Below are positions 1-6,717 of a stretch of 13,543 nucleotides of DNA, piece after piece (the first letter of the stretch is position 1; each line of letters starts with the position of its first letter). The notes beneath the pieces were generated by a model. It did not search any database and was not told the DNA's origin. It saw nothing but the letters and a program-made list of their open reading frames with translations. The stretch comes from a bacterium (lineage in GTDB: Bacteria; UBA9089; UBA9088). The position numbers and the translations under genes are program-made. The stretch covers positions 1 to 13,543 of the forward strand of contig DNCM01000101.1 in the NCBI GenBank assembly GCA_003498085.1, in the 5' to 3' direction.

Positions 1-1
1 G

Positions 2-40
2 AAAGTTGGGGAATTTGTGAATAATGGTTATAAATATTGA
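2..40 (+). CDS. C-terminal tail of an unidentified upstream gene (partial)
   Basis: The frame beginning at base 2 reads KVGEFVNNGYKY and then TGA at 38-40. It is open to the left edge of the window and its composition is plausible for a protein C-terminus, but 12 codons are too few to identify a product. Its stop codon lies inside the TTGACA box of the promoter for tRNA-Thr, the same arrangement as at 1911, 5029 and 8303. Another frame ends at 22-24, so the call is tentative. Confidence 0.35.
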   Translation, partial: KVGEFVNNGYKY

Positions 41-65
41 CATTTTTTATCGTGAATGCTAAATT
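37..65 (+). promoter_or_regulatory. Sigma70-type promoter for tRNA-Thr
   Basis: A perfect -35 box TTGACA (37-42), a 17-nt spacer, and -10 TAAATT (60-65, 4 of 6 matches) preceded by TG at 57-58, forming an extended -10. The predicted start near 72 gives a 5' leader of about 9 nt before the tRNA. With no terminator visible after the tRNA, it probably also drives lptA and aroA. Confidence 0.7.
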
Positions 66-80
66 ATAAAGGGGGAAGAA

Positions 81-154
81 GCCCACATAGCTCAGTAGGT
101 TAGAGCGCATCCTTGGTAAGGATGAGGTCATCGGTTCAAGTCCGATTGTGGGCT
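81..154 (+). tRNA. tRNA-Thr, anticodon GGT
   Basis: A complete cloverleaf: acceptor GCCCACA (81-87) pairs with TGTGGGC (147-153); D arm GCTC/GAGC; anticodon stem CATCC/GGATG around loop TTGGTAA with anticodon GGT; T arm ATCGG/CCGAT around TTCAAGT. The discriminator base is T154 and CCA is not encoded. The next gene's ATG is at 166, so tRNA and mRNA are probably one transcript separated by tRNA 3' processing. Confidence 0.97.
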
Positions 155-165
155 TGAGTGTTTTA

Positions 166-672
166 ATGATAATACTATTTTTCATTATTTTCGCAGGGAA
201 TCTTTACTCTTCGACAATCACAGTAAGCTCAAATAGTGCAAGTTGGGATAGGACAAAGGAGGTTCTCGTTTTAAAAGGAAATGTGGTTTTAAAAAGGGGT
301 CCTCTTACATTGAAGGCACCAATTGTACAATTGAAGGGGCAAATAGACAAACCAGAAAAAATTATTGCAAGCGGCGGAGTTTTTGTTTTGGATAAAGAAA
401 GGAATGCAAAAATAAAAGCAGAAACAATTGAGGTATTTCCTTTGGAAAAAAAAGCGATCTGTAAAGGCGATGTTTCAATAAATTATCAAGGAAGGATAAT
501 CTCTGCAAAATCTGGCTATTATGAAGGGATAAAAAATATCGCAAAATTGACAGGAAGTTGTACATTGGAAGAGGAGGGGAAATATTTTGAGGGAGATATT
601 ATAAAATACTTTTTAGATGAGGAAAGGATTGAACTTGAGGGAAGCGTAAAAGGAAGTCTTCTTGTAAAATGA
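166..672 (+). CDS. lptA: LptA/OstA-like lipopolysaccharide transport periplasmic protein
   Basis: A 168-residue exported protein. Residues 1-16 form a hydrophobic signal peptide (MIILFFIIFAGNLYSS), followed by repeating beta-strand units of the OstA type, for example LKGNVVLKRG, IIASGGVFVLD and AICKGDVSINY, where a G-[DN/G]-V turn recurs. In the family LptA forms a periplasmic beta-jellyroll bridge that carries LPS to LptD; E. coli LptA is of similar size. ATG 166 is chosen because the in-frame GTG at 148 and TTG at 154 fall within or on the end of tRNA-Thr. No Shine-Dalgarno sequence is visible in the 11 nt after the tRNA. The last codons overlap aroA as ATGA. No lptB or lptC is present in the window. 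A generic OstA-domain protein rather than true LptA is possible. Confidence 0.8.
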   Translation: MIILFFIIFAGNLYSSTITVSSNSASWDRTKEVLVLKGNVVLKRGPLTLKAPIVQLKGQIDKPEKIIASGGVFVLDKERNAKIKAETIEVFPLEKKAICKGDVSINYQGRIISAKSGYYEGIKNIAKLTGSCTLEEEGKYFEGDIIKYFLDEERIELEGSVKGSLLVK

Positions 673-1913
673 AAGAGATATCTATTCCAGGGGATAAGTC
701 TATATCACATCGTAGTCTGTTAATTGGCTCTTTGTGTAGGGGAAAAACAAGAATAAAAAACCTCCTTAGGGCAGGGGATATTTTTTCAACGATAGCCTGT
801 CTAAAGGGGCTTGGGATAAGAATAGAAGAAACCGAAGATGGAGATTTCGTTGTTGAGGGAGGATGTTTTAAAAAACCTGATGGTATTCTAGATTGTGGAA
901 ATTCTGGAACAACAATAAGGCTTTTATCAGGAATTCTTGCAGGACAGGAATTTGAAGCAACGCTCGATGGAGATAGTTCCTTAAGAAAAAGGCCAATGAA
1001 AAGAGTAGGTGAACCGTTGACTCTTATGGGCGCAAATATTATTGGAGATTATCCACCAATTAAGGTAAAAGGGTCTTATCTTAAAGGGATTACATATAAG
1101 CTTCCAGTCGCATCTGCCCAAGTAAAATCTGCGATACTCCTTGCAGGTCTTATGGCTTCTGGAAAGACAACTGTAATTGAACCTTTGCCATCGCGAGACC
1201 ATACAGAAAGGATGCTTGAATTCTTTGGCGTCCCAATAGAAAGAGATGGTAGCACTATTTGCATTGATGGCCCAGTTGAAATTTCTGGTGATAGGGAAAT
1301 AACTGTTCCTCCTGATTTCTCATCCTCTGCATTTTTTATCGCAGGAGGCCTCCTTATTGACCATCCTATTATAATAAGAAATGTCAACATAAACCAAACA
1401 AGGACAGGTTTTCTCGAATGTTTGAAAAAAATGGGAGCAAATTTTGAGATACTGAACAAGAAACTTTTATGCAACGAGCCGGTTGGCGATATTGTTGTTA
1501 AAAAGAGTAGGCTTCATGGTATAAACATTGGAAAAGAGATAGTTCCAAGGATGATCGATGAGATTCCTATTTTAGCTATCCTAGCATGCTTTGCAGAAGG
1601 AAGGACAAAGATAGAAGGAGCAGAAGAGCTTAGGGTAAAGGAGTCCGACAGGATATCAAGTATTGCCTCTGGTCTTTCAAAGCTTGGTGCAAGAATTGAA
1701 GAGCTTCCAGATGGTATGGTGATAGATGGTGGCTATCCATTAAAAGGTGCAACCATTGATTCATACGATGACCATAGGATAGCAATGGCTTTTTCAATCG
1801 CGAGTCTTGTTGTTGAAAAAATAGAGATCAAAGGAAAGGAATGTGTTGATATATCATTTCCATCTTTCTTTGATATACTTTATTCTATAGACACAAGCAA
1901 AATCTATCGTTGA
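669..1913 (+). CDS. aroA: 3-phosphoshikimate 1-carboxyvinyltransferase (EPSP synthase)
   Basis: Condenses shikimate-3-phosphate with phosphoenolpyruvate to EPSP, the penultimate step to chorismate, in the cytoplasm. At 414 residues it has full family length. Visible motifs are PGDKSISHR near the N-terminus, LDCGNSGTTIRLLSG, DGDSSLRKRPM, SAQVKSAILLAG, SRDHTERM, the catalytic-region MIDEIPILA, LRVKESDRI and DDHRIAMAF. The ATG overlaps the lptA stop (ATGA), suggesting translational coupling; only a weak purine stretch about 13 nt upstream could serve as a ribosome site. The motif set RDHTE, GDKS, SAQVK and NQTR resembles that of glyphosate-insensitive EPSPS classes rather than E. coli AroA, though I infer this from motif memory and not from alignment. 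The TGA stop lies inside the TTGACA of the hisC promoter. Confidence 0.97.
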   Translation: MKEISIPGDKSISHRSLLIGSLCRGKTRIKNLLRAGDIFSTIACLKGLGIRIEETEDGDFVVEGGCFKKPDGILDCGNSGTTIRLLSGILAGQEFEATLDGDSSLRKRPMKRVGEPLTLMGANIIGDYPPIKVKGSYLKGITYKLPVASAQVKSAILLAGLMASGKTTVIEPLPSRDHTERMLEFFGVPIERDGSTICIDGPVEISGDREITVPPDFSSSAFFIAGGLLIDHPIIIRNVNINQTRTGFLECLKKMGANFEILNKKLLCNEPVGDIVVKKSRLHGINIGKEIVPRMIDEIPILAILACFAEGRTKIEGAEELRVKESDRISSIASGLSKLGARIEELPDGMVIDGGYPLKGATIDSYDDHRIAMAFSIASLVVEKIEIKGKECVDISFPSFFDILYSIDTSKIYR

Positions 1914-1938
1914 CAATCATAAAAATATAGAATAGACT
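1910..1938 (+). promoter_or_regulatory. Promoter for hisC
   Basis: Perfect -35 TTGACA (1910-1915), 17-nt spacer, -10 TAGACT (1933-1938, 4 of 6). The predicted transcription start around 1945 lies about 9 nt before the hisC ATG, leaving no room for a usual Shine-Dalgarno. The -35 contains the aroA stop codon. Confidence 0.55.
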
Positions 1939-1953
1939 AATTTGTATCTTAAA

Positions 1954-2997
1954 ATGGCAAGATTAAATCTTCTTTTAAGGGACGGAATAAAAACGCTTGT
2001 CCCTTACAGTTCAAAAACACCGAAGCATAAAATTAAACTCGATATCATGGAAAATCCATATCCAATCCCAGAGGCTGTAAAAAACAAAATAAAAAAGGCA
2101 ATAGATAAAATTGCCCTAAACAGATACCCAGATCCAGAGGCAGAAAAATTGAGGTTAAGTATTTCAAGATATGTTGGACTCCCGAGCGATATGATCTTAG
2201 TAGGGAATGGCTCCGATGAGCTTATTTTGTATATCTTGCTCGCATTTTCCGGAAAGGTTATATTTCCAACTCCAACATTTCCCATGTATGAGATAATTGG
2301 GAAAGTAGCATCCTGTGAGACTATTGGTATCCCGTTAATATCTAGTTTTGGACTTGATTGTGGAAGGATAATAGATGAAGCAAAAAAATCAAAAAGTATA
2401 ATATTCATTGCCTACCCGAACAATCCAACAGGAAATTGCTTTGATGAGAAAGAAATAGAAAGAATAATAGAGGAAACAGACTCTATTGTTATAATCGATG
2501 AGGCGTACTACGAATTCTCAAAGAAAAGCTTTGTTGGGCTCCTTCCATCTTACAATAGACTAGCAATACTTAGGACATTTTCAAAGGCATTTGGCTTAGC
2601 AGGTTTAAGATGTGGCTATATCTTGGCAAACAAAGAATTCATAGGTTGCATTGAGAAAGTAAAGCTTCCTTATAATTTAAATATAATCTCACAAGAGATA
2701 GTAGCAATATGCCTTGAAGAAAAGGATTCTTTCGAAAAGATAATAGAAAAGATAATTGCCGAAAGAGAAAGGCTTTCTCAAGAATTGTTGAAGATAGAGG
2801 AAATAAAAGTTTTTCCTTCATCTGCAAATTTTCTTTTCTTTAAAGTAGAAAAGCCAGGAATTGTTTACTCCTTACTTCTAAAAGAGGGTATCTTGGTAAA
2901 ACAGGTTGCAGATGGATTAAGAATAACGACTGGAACATCCGATGAAAACAAAGCATTTATAGAAGCCATGAAGAGAATACTCAATCATTCCGTTTAA
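1954..2997 (+). CDS. hisC: Histidinol-phosphate aminotransferase
   Basis: A PLP-dependent fold-type I aminotransferase that converts imidazole-acetol phosphate and glutamate to histidinol phosphate in histidine synthesis; such enzymes often also accept aromatic amino acids. The 347-residue length fits. Diagnostic stretches are MENPYPIP near the N-terminus, NRYPDPEAEKLR, LVGNGSDELI, AYPNNPTGNCF, IIDEAYYEF, and the PLP-lysine motif FSKAFGLAGLRCGY with the Schiff-base lysine near residue 211. ATG 1954 is preferred over the in-frame TTG at 1942 because the latter would lie at or before the predicted transcription start; no Shine-Dalgarno is seen for either. It is not beside other his genes; after aroA, a role in aromatic amino acid transamination is possible. 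Its 3' end overlaps mtnA by 17 bp on the opposite strand. Confidence 0.92.
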   Translation: MARLNLLLRDGIKTLVPYSSKTPKHKIKLDIMENPYPIPEAVKNKIKKAIDKIALNRYPDPEAEKLRLSISRYVGLPSDMILVGNGSDELILYILLAFSGKVIFPTPTFPMYEIIGKVASCETIGIPLISSFGLDCGRIIDEAKKSKSIIFIAYPNNPTGNCFDEKEIERIIEETDSIVIIDEAYYEFSKKSFVGLLPSYNRLAILRTFSKAFGLAGLRCGYILANKEFIGCIEKVKLPYNLNIISQEIVAICLEEKDSFEKIIEKIIAERERLSQELLKIEEIKVFPSSANFLFFKVEKPGIVYSLLLKEGILVKQVADGLRITTGTSDENKAFIEAMKRILNHSV

Positions 2998-3886
2998 AAT
3001 AGCCATTTTCTGTAATTATTCCAGTAATTAGATGATTCGGTGTGACATCAAAACTTGGGTTTATGCAGTTAAAATTATATCCAAGCTCATTTTTATCTCT
3101 TTCTTCAATAGGGATATTTCCTCCATTTTCAATATCTAAATCAATAGTTGACGATGGAAGAAAGGTATAGAATGGAATATCATGGAATTTTGCAAGGATT
3201 GCTATCTGGTATGTCCCTATTTTGTTTGCAAGATCGCCATTCTTTGCAACCCTATCGGCACCAACAAAAACCATATCAATAAAGCCTTTTTTCATCACAA
3301 ATCCAATCATTGTGTCTGCAATGAGTGTTGCATTAATACCTGCTTGCCCAAGTTCCCACATTGTAAGTCTTGCCCCTTGAGATCTTGGTCTTGTTTCTGC
3401 CACAAATACATTTATCTTCATTCCTTTTTTATGGGCAAGGTATATCGGTGCAAGGGCAGTTCCAACCCCACAGCAGGCAAGACTTCCCGCATTGCAATGT
3501 GTCAAAACAGAGGCTCCATCAAAAAGTAAAGAAAAACCATGTTCACCTATCTTATAAGTTCTTTCTATTTCTTCATTATGTATTTTCTTTGCAAGGGAAA
3601 GTAAATCATCACCTCCCTCTTTCATCCTATCTAACACCCAAAAAAGATCGTACCCTGTTGGCCTTGTTTTTGATAGAAGGAAAATCGCATCATTTTTATT
3701 TTTTGCCATACAAACTCCATATCCTGCACAGACACCGATAGCTGGCGCCCCTCTTATCTTCATAGAAGAAATACATGATGCAACATCCTTATAATCTCTG
3801 CAGACAATCCATTCTACCTTATTTGGAAGTAGTGTTTGGTCAAGAATCTTTAAAACCCCGTCTTCCCAAACAATTGGCTCAATCAC
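2981..3886 (-). CDS. mtnA: S-methyl-5-thioribose-1-phosphate isomerase (eIF2B-alpha-like family)
   Basis: Isomerises the aldose-phosphate MTR-1-P to methylthioribulose-1-phosphate in methionine salvage. Motifs in order: RGAPAIG (45-51), TRPTG (74-78), THCNAG (129-134) with the family's catalytic Cys131, AETRPRSQGARLT (163-175), GADRVAKNGD (209-218) with catalytic Asp211, and PSSTID (244-249). At 301 residues it is about 40-50 shorter than typical MtnA, although both catalytic residues remain. The start is GTG, overlapping the def stop by 8 bp, which supports translational coupling. It is the last gene of leuD-def-mtnA and converges on hisC. Related sugar-phosphate isomerases (5-deoxyribose-1-P, ribose-1,5-bisphosphate) share these motifs, so the exact substrate is inferred. 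Confidence 0.87.
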   Translation of the reverse strand: MIEPIVWEDGVLKILDQTLLPNKVEWIVCRDYKDVASCISSMKIRGAPAIGVCAGYGVCMAKNKNDAIFLLSKTRPTGYDLFWVLDRMKEGGDDLLSLAKKIHNEEIERTYKIGEHGFSLLFDGASVLTHCNAGSLACCGVGTALAPIYLAHKKGMKINVFVAETRPRSQGARLTMWELGQAGINATLIADTMIGFVMKKGFIDMVFVGADRVAKNGDLANKIGTYQIAILAKFHDIPFYTFLPSSTIDLDIENGGNIPIEERDKNELGYNFNCINPSFDVTPNHLITGIITENGYFKRND

Positions 3887-4364
3887 TTCTGATCTTTCTC
3901 CATTCGGGGAGGACTCTTTTCCTTTCGTCCTTATTCATCCTGTCAATGAAAAGGATACCATCAATATGGTCTATCTCATGTTGGATCGCCCTTGCAATAA
4001 GACCCTCTACATTTCCTTGAATAGCAAGGCCGTTGATGTCTAATCCTTTAAATCCAATACAGACCGACCTTTTAATAATGTTAAACAAACCAGGAAAACT
4101 CAAACAACCTTCCTCTATTTCTTCAGTCCCAGATGTACGCGTAATCTTTGGATTTATGATGATGAAAGGAGCATCTTTTGTTCTAATAACAATTATCCTT
4201 TTTAAAATCCCAACCTGATTTCCAGCAAGACCAATACCATTATAGGCATTCAATGTTTCTACCATATTAAGGGCAATCATTTTTATTTTATTGTCAATTT
4301 TCTTTACTTCGGATGCCTTTTTTCTAAGAATAGGATTTGGATATTTTTTTATTTCATAAATCAA
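3879..4364 (-). CDS. def: Peptide deformylase
   Basis: Removes the formyl group from the N-terminal methionine of nascent proteins. All three family motifs are present in 161 residues: GIGLAGNQ (43-50, canonical GxGLAAxQ with the second Ala replaced by Gly), EGCLS (85-89) with metal-ligand Cys87, and QHEIDH (128-133) with metal-ligand His129 and His133 and the catalytic glutamate between them. The start is TTG at 4364, 11 bp inside the 3' end of leuD; no in-frame ATG precedes the conserved YPNPILRKKA segment. The stop overlaps the mtnA GTG. Its place between leuD and mtnA is unusual; def is more often beside fmt or priA. Confidence 0.96.
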   Translation of the reverse strand: MIYEIKKYPNPILRKKASEVKKIDNKIKMIALNMVETLNAYNGIGLAGNQVGILKRIIVIRTKDAPFIIINPKITRTSGTEEIEEGCLSFPGLFNIIKRSVCIGFKGLDINGLAIQGNVEGLIARAIQHEIDHIDGILFIDRMNKDERKRVLPEWRKIRSD

Positions 4365-4821
4365 TGGAGCTAATTAAACCCCCTTTCTCAATTATTTTCT
4401 GCATGAATGGAGGATATGGCTTGGTGTAATATGTCTCGTTCTTTGTAAGATTTTCAATCTTTCCTTGCTTTGGGATTATATTTAACAGATCGCCTTCATC
4501 TATTTTATTTACCTCACTACACTCAATAACAGGCAAGCCAATATTTATGCTATTTCTAAAGAATATCCTTGCAAAGCTTTTTGCAATAATAGCCTGTATC
4601 CCCGATGCTTTTATGGCTAAAGGTGCATGCTCACGGGATGAACCACATCCAAAGTTTTTACCGGAAACAATAATTCCACCTTTATTTATCCTCCTTCCTC
4701 CTTCAATACCTTCCATACAATGACTAGCAAGTTCATTTGGGTCTGTTGTATCAAGGTAAATTGCGGGGATTATTTGATCTGTGTTTATATCATCACCAAA
4801 TTTATAGACTATGCCTTCCAT
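4354..4821 (-). CDS. leuD: 3-isopropylmalate dehydratase small subunit
   Basis: The swivel-domain subunit that, with the [4Fe-4S] subunit LeuC, isomerises 2-isopropylmalate to 3-isopropylmalate in leucine synthesis. The 155-residue length matches the short LeuD type. Motifs: FGDDINTDQIIPA near the N-terminus and GKNFGCGSSREHAP in the active-site loop, followed by AIIAKSFARIFFRN. ATG 4821 is chosen over an in-frame ATG at 4890 because MEGIVYKFGDDINTD is where the family normally begins and because a good promoter (4831-4859) lies inside the longer version. The predicted transcript begins only a few nucleotides before ATG, so it may be leaderless. No leuC lies within the window; a related hydro-lyase such as the homoaconitase small subunit cannot be excluded. 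Confidence 0.92.
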   Translation of the reverse strand: MEGIVYKFGDDINTDQIIPAIYLDTTDPNELASHCMEGIEGGRRINKGGIIVSGKNFGCGSSREHAPLAIKASGIQAIIAKSFARIFFRNSINIGLPVIECSEVNKIDEGDLLNIIPKQGKIENLTKNETYYTKPYPPFMQKIIEKGGLISSIDL

Positions 4822-4830
4822 TTTGGAATT

Positions 4831-4859
4831 ATTATGGTATATTTTCTCTTGAAAGTCAA
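4831..4859 (-). promoter_or_regulatory. Promoter for leuD-def-mtnA
   Basis: On the minus strand: -35 TTGACT (4859-4854, 5 of 6), 17-nt spacer, -10 CATAAT (4836-4831, 5 of 6). The expected start near 4824 is about 3 nt before ATG 4821, and no ribosome binding site intervenes, so the mRNA may be leaderless. Confidence 0.65.
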
Positions 4860-4881
4860 GGTATTTAAAAAATTCTTCTCC

Positions 4882-5031
4882 ATGATCCAAGGCATCGCTG
4901 AAAATTTTTCTAAAGTATTTAACTTTATAGCTGATTTAACAGAAAGGAAGGCATTTATAGCTCTTTTATCTATAGATAAAATAAGCATCCATAAAATTCT
5001 GGACTATGAAGAGGTCTCGGATAATGATTGA
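4882..5031 (+). CDS. Possible small ORF of 49 codons, function unknown
   Basis: The frame ATG 4882 to TGA 5029-5031 encodes MIQGIAENFSKVF..., ending LDYEEVSDND. It lies in the gap between divergent leuD and rny, uses the same codons (AGG, ATA, GCA) as neighbouring genes, and its TGA stop sits inside the rny -35 box, as happens at other gene ends here. Against it: no Shine-Dalgarno, no clear promoter, no recognised family. The frame is open further upstream but there it would be antisense to leuD. It may be a real small protein, a gene remnant, or chance. Confidence 0.25.
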   Translation: MIQGIAENFSKVFNFIADLTERKAFIALLSIDKISIHKILDYEEVSDND

Positions 5032-5057
5032 CATCTTTTTGTTGTTTAAGTTATACT
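5028..5057 (+). promoter_or_regulatory. Promoter for rny
   Basis: Perfect -35 TTGACA (5028-5033), 18-nt spacer, -10 TATACT (5052-5057, 5 of 6). The predicted start near 5064 gives a leader of about 100 nt, long compared with the other genes here. The leader contains a 29-codon ORF. Confidence 0.75.
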
Positions 5058-5075
5058 TATAAAAAAATAAATTTA

Positions 5076-5165
5076 ATGTTAATGAGAAAATATTTTAAAT
5101 ATAAATCTTACAAGAAGGGATATTGGTTCTTTCCAGTTTTATGTCCTAAAAAAGGAGGATATTGA
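5076..5165 (+). CDS. Possible 29-residue upstream ORF coupled to rny
   Basis: The frame ATG 5076 to TGA 5163-5165 encodes a short basic, aromatic peptide (starts MLMRKYFKYK, ends CPKKGGY). It lies wholly inside the predicted rny leader, and its stop overlaps the rny start as TGATG; the rny Shine-Dalgarno is read as codons for KKGG. This geometry could couple rny translation to leader-peptide translation. No Shine-Dalgarno precedes the uORF, and a 30-codon frame can occur by chance in AT-rich DNA. Confidence 0.25.
   Translation: MLMRKYFKYKSYKKGYWFFPVLCPKKGGY
5151..5158 (+). promoter_or_regulatory. Ribosome binding site of rny
   Basis: AAAGGAGG ends 6 nt before ATG 5165 and only 3 nt before the in-frame TTG 5162, so it selects the ATG. 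It is one of the few strong Shine-Dalgarno sequences in the window. Confidence 0.85.
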
Positions 5166-6712
5166 TGGGTCAAAGTGTAATTTTCATTATAGTAGGGGTT
5201 GTTTCTTTTTCATTTGGAATTTTGGCGGGGTATATAATAAGAAGAAGATTTGAAGCAATAGCAAAAAAAGAGGCAGAAAAAGAGGCAGAAAAAATAATTC
5301 TTGATGCAAAGAAAGAATCAGAGTCTCTAAAAGAAAAGCTAGAATTGGAAGCAAAAGAAAGGCTTCATAGGGAAAGAATTGAGCTTGAAAGAGAAAACAA
5401 AAGATATCAAGCAAATCTTTCTAGGCAAGAGGAAAGAATAAAAAGAAGGGAGCAGGAGATAGATAAAAGACAGGATATTGTTCGAAGACAGGAAGAAAGG
5501 TTAAAAAGGGAAGAGGAAATTTTAAGAAAAAAACAGGACGAACTTTTTGCCTTAAAAAAAGAAGAAATGGCAAAGCTCGAGGCTATTGCCAACATGAATA
5601 TCGATGAGGTAAAAAGAATGCTTATTAATGAAGTGGAACAAGAGGCGAGGTACGAGGCATCAAAGACAATAAAGAAGGTAGAAGAAGGAGCACAAGAGAT
5701 AGCAAACAAAAGGGCGATGGAAATAATAGCTTCTGCAATTACAAGGTGTGCATCCGATTATGTCTCAGAGAGTACAATATCTGTTGTTCCGTTGCCATCA
5801 GAAGAGATAAAGGGAAGAATTATTGGAAGAGAAGGAAGAAATGTTAGGGCATTTGAGATGGCAGTTGGAGTCGAGCTTATTGTTGATGATACTCCTGAGG
5901 TTGTCACTATTTCTGGATATGACCCTATAAGAAGGGAGATAGGGAGAATTGCACTGGAAAAGCTTATTCAAGATGGAAGGATACACCCTGGAAGGATAGA
6001 AGAAATTGTTAGTAAAGTAGAAAGCGAAATAGAGGCAACTATGAAAGAGGAAGCAAAACAAGCTGCCCTTGATCTTGGAATCCACAATCTTACACCAAGA
6101 GAGATAGAACTTCTTGGAAGGCTTAAATTTAGAACAAGCTATGGCCAGAATGTTTTACAACATAGTATTGAAGTGACACACCTTGCATCTGTTATGGCAT
6201 CTGAGCTTGGAATAAAAGATTTAAGACTAGTTAAAAAGGCGGCCTTTCTTCATGATATTGGAAAAGCTCTTGATTCTACGGTAGAGGGTTCTCATGTTGA
6301 AATAGCAGAAGAGGTTTTAAAACAAGCAGGGGAAGATCCGATTCTTATCAATGCAGTTATTGCACATCATGAAGGTGCTGAACCTAAAAGTATCGAAGCT
6401 ATTCTTGTTCAAGCAGCCGATGCTATCTCTGCAAGTCGTCCTGGTGCAAGGAAAGATACGGTTGAGGCATACATCAAGCGTCTGGAAAAACTAGAAAGTA
6501 TTGCTACTGGATTTCCTGGTGTAGAAAAGGCATATGCTATCCAGGCAGGAAGGGAAATAAGGGTTATTGTCAATTCGCAAGAGGTAGATGATGTAAAGAC
6601 ATTTAGTCTTGCAAAAGATATAGCAGATAAGATAAAAGATGGGCTTGAATATCCTGGTCCAGTCAAGGTAAATGTTATTAGAGAGATAAGGGCAATTGAA
6701 TACGCCAAATAA
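5165..6712 (+). CDS. rny: Ribonuclease Y
   Basis: A membrane-anchored endoribonuclease that starts mRNA decay and processing in many bacteria lacking RNase E. The 515-residue protein shows the family layout: an N-terminal membrane segment (about 5-24) followed by RRR, a long charged coiled coil (about 28-190) rich in E, K and R, a KH RNA-binding domain (about 203-270) with the GRIIGREGRN loop, and an HD domain (about 330-425) with HSIEVTHL, the metal-binding HDIGKA (His363-Asp364), and AHHEG. The conserved C-terminus has GVEKAYAIQAGREIRV. It is followed after 5 nt by the radical SAM gene, probably in one operon. Confidence 0.98.
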   Translation: MGQSVIFIIVGVVSFSFGILAGYIIRRRFEAIAKKEAEKEAEKIILDAKKESESLKEKLELEAKERLHRERIELERENKRYQANLSRQEERIKRREQEIDKRQDIVRRQEERLKREEEILRKKQDELFALKKEEMAKLEAIANMNIDEVKRMLINEVEQEARYEASKTIKKVEEGAQEIANKRAMEIIASAITRCASDYVSESTISVVPLPSEEIKGRIIGREGRNVRAFEMAVGVELIVDDTPEVVTISGYDPIRREIGRIALEKLIQDGRIHPGRIEEIVSKVESEIEATMKEEAKQAALDLGIHNLTPREIELLGRLKFRTSYGQNVLQHSIEVTHLASVMASELGIKDLRLVKKAAFLHDIGKALDSTVEGSHVEIAEEVLKQAGEDPILINAVIAHHEGAEPKSIEAILVQAADAISASRPGARKDTVEAYIKRLEKLESIATGFPGVEKAYAIQAGREIRVIVNSQEVDDVKTFSLAKDIADKIKDGLEYPGPVKVNVIREIRAIEYAK

Positions 6713-6717
6713 AAAAA

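Noticed and set aside
148..165. lptA starting at GTG 148 or TTG 154.
   Set aside because: These codons lie within or on the last base of tRNA-Thr; ATG 166 gives a normal signal peptide.
546..551. Another TTGACA inside lptA (and one near 11186 in the giant gene) as promoter -35 boxes.
   Set aside because: They lie mid-gene as ordinary Leu-Thr codons with no convincing downstream gene start.
1076..1474. A minus-strand open frame inside aroA, with similar frames inside hisC, rny and the giant gene.
   Set aside because: These are antisense to clear, motif-bearing genes and have low-complexity or implausible protein sequences.
4822..4890. A longer leuD starting at ATG 4890.
   Set aside because: The extra 23 residues do not resemble the LeuD N-terminus, no SD precedes the ATG, and a good promoter lies within the extension.
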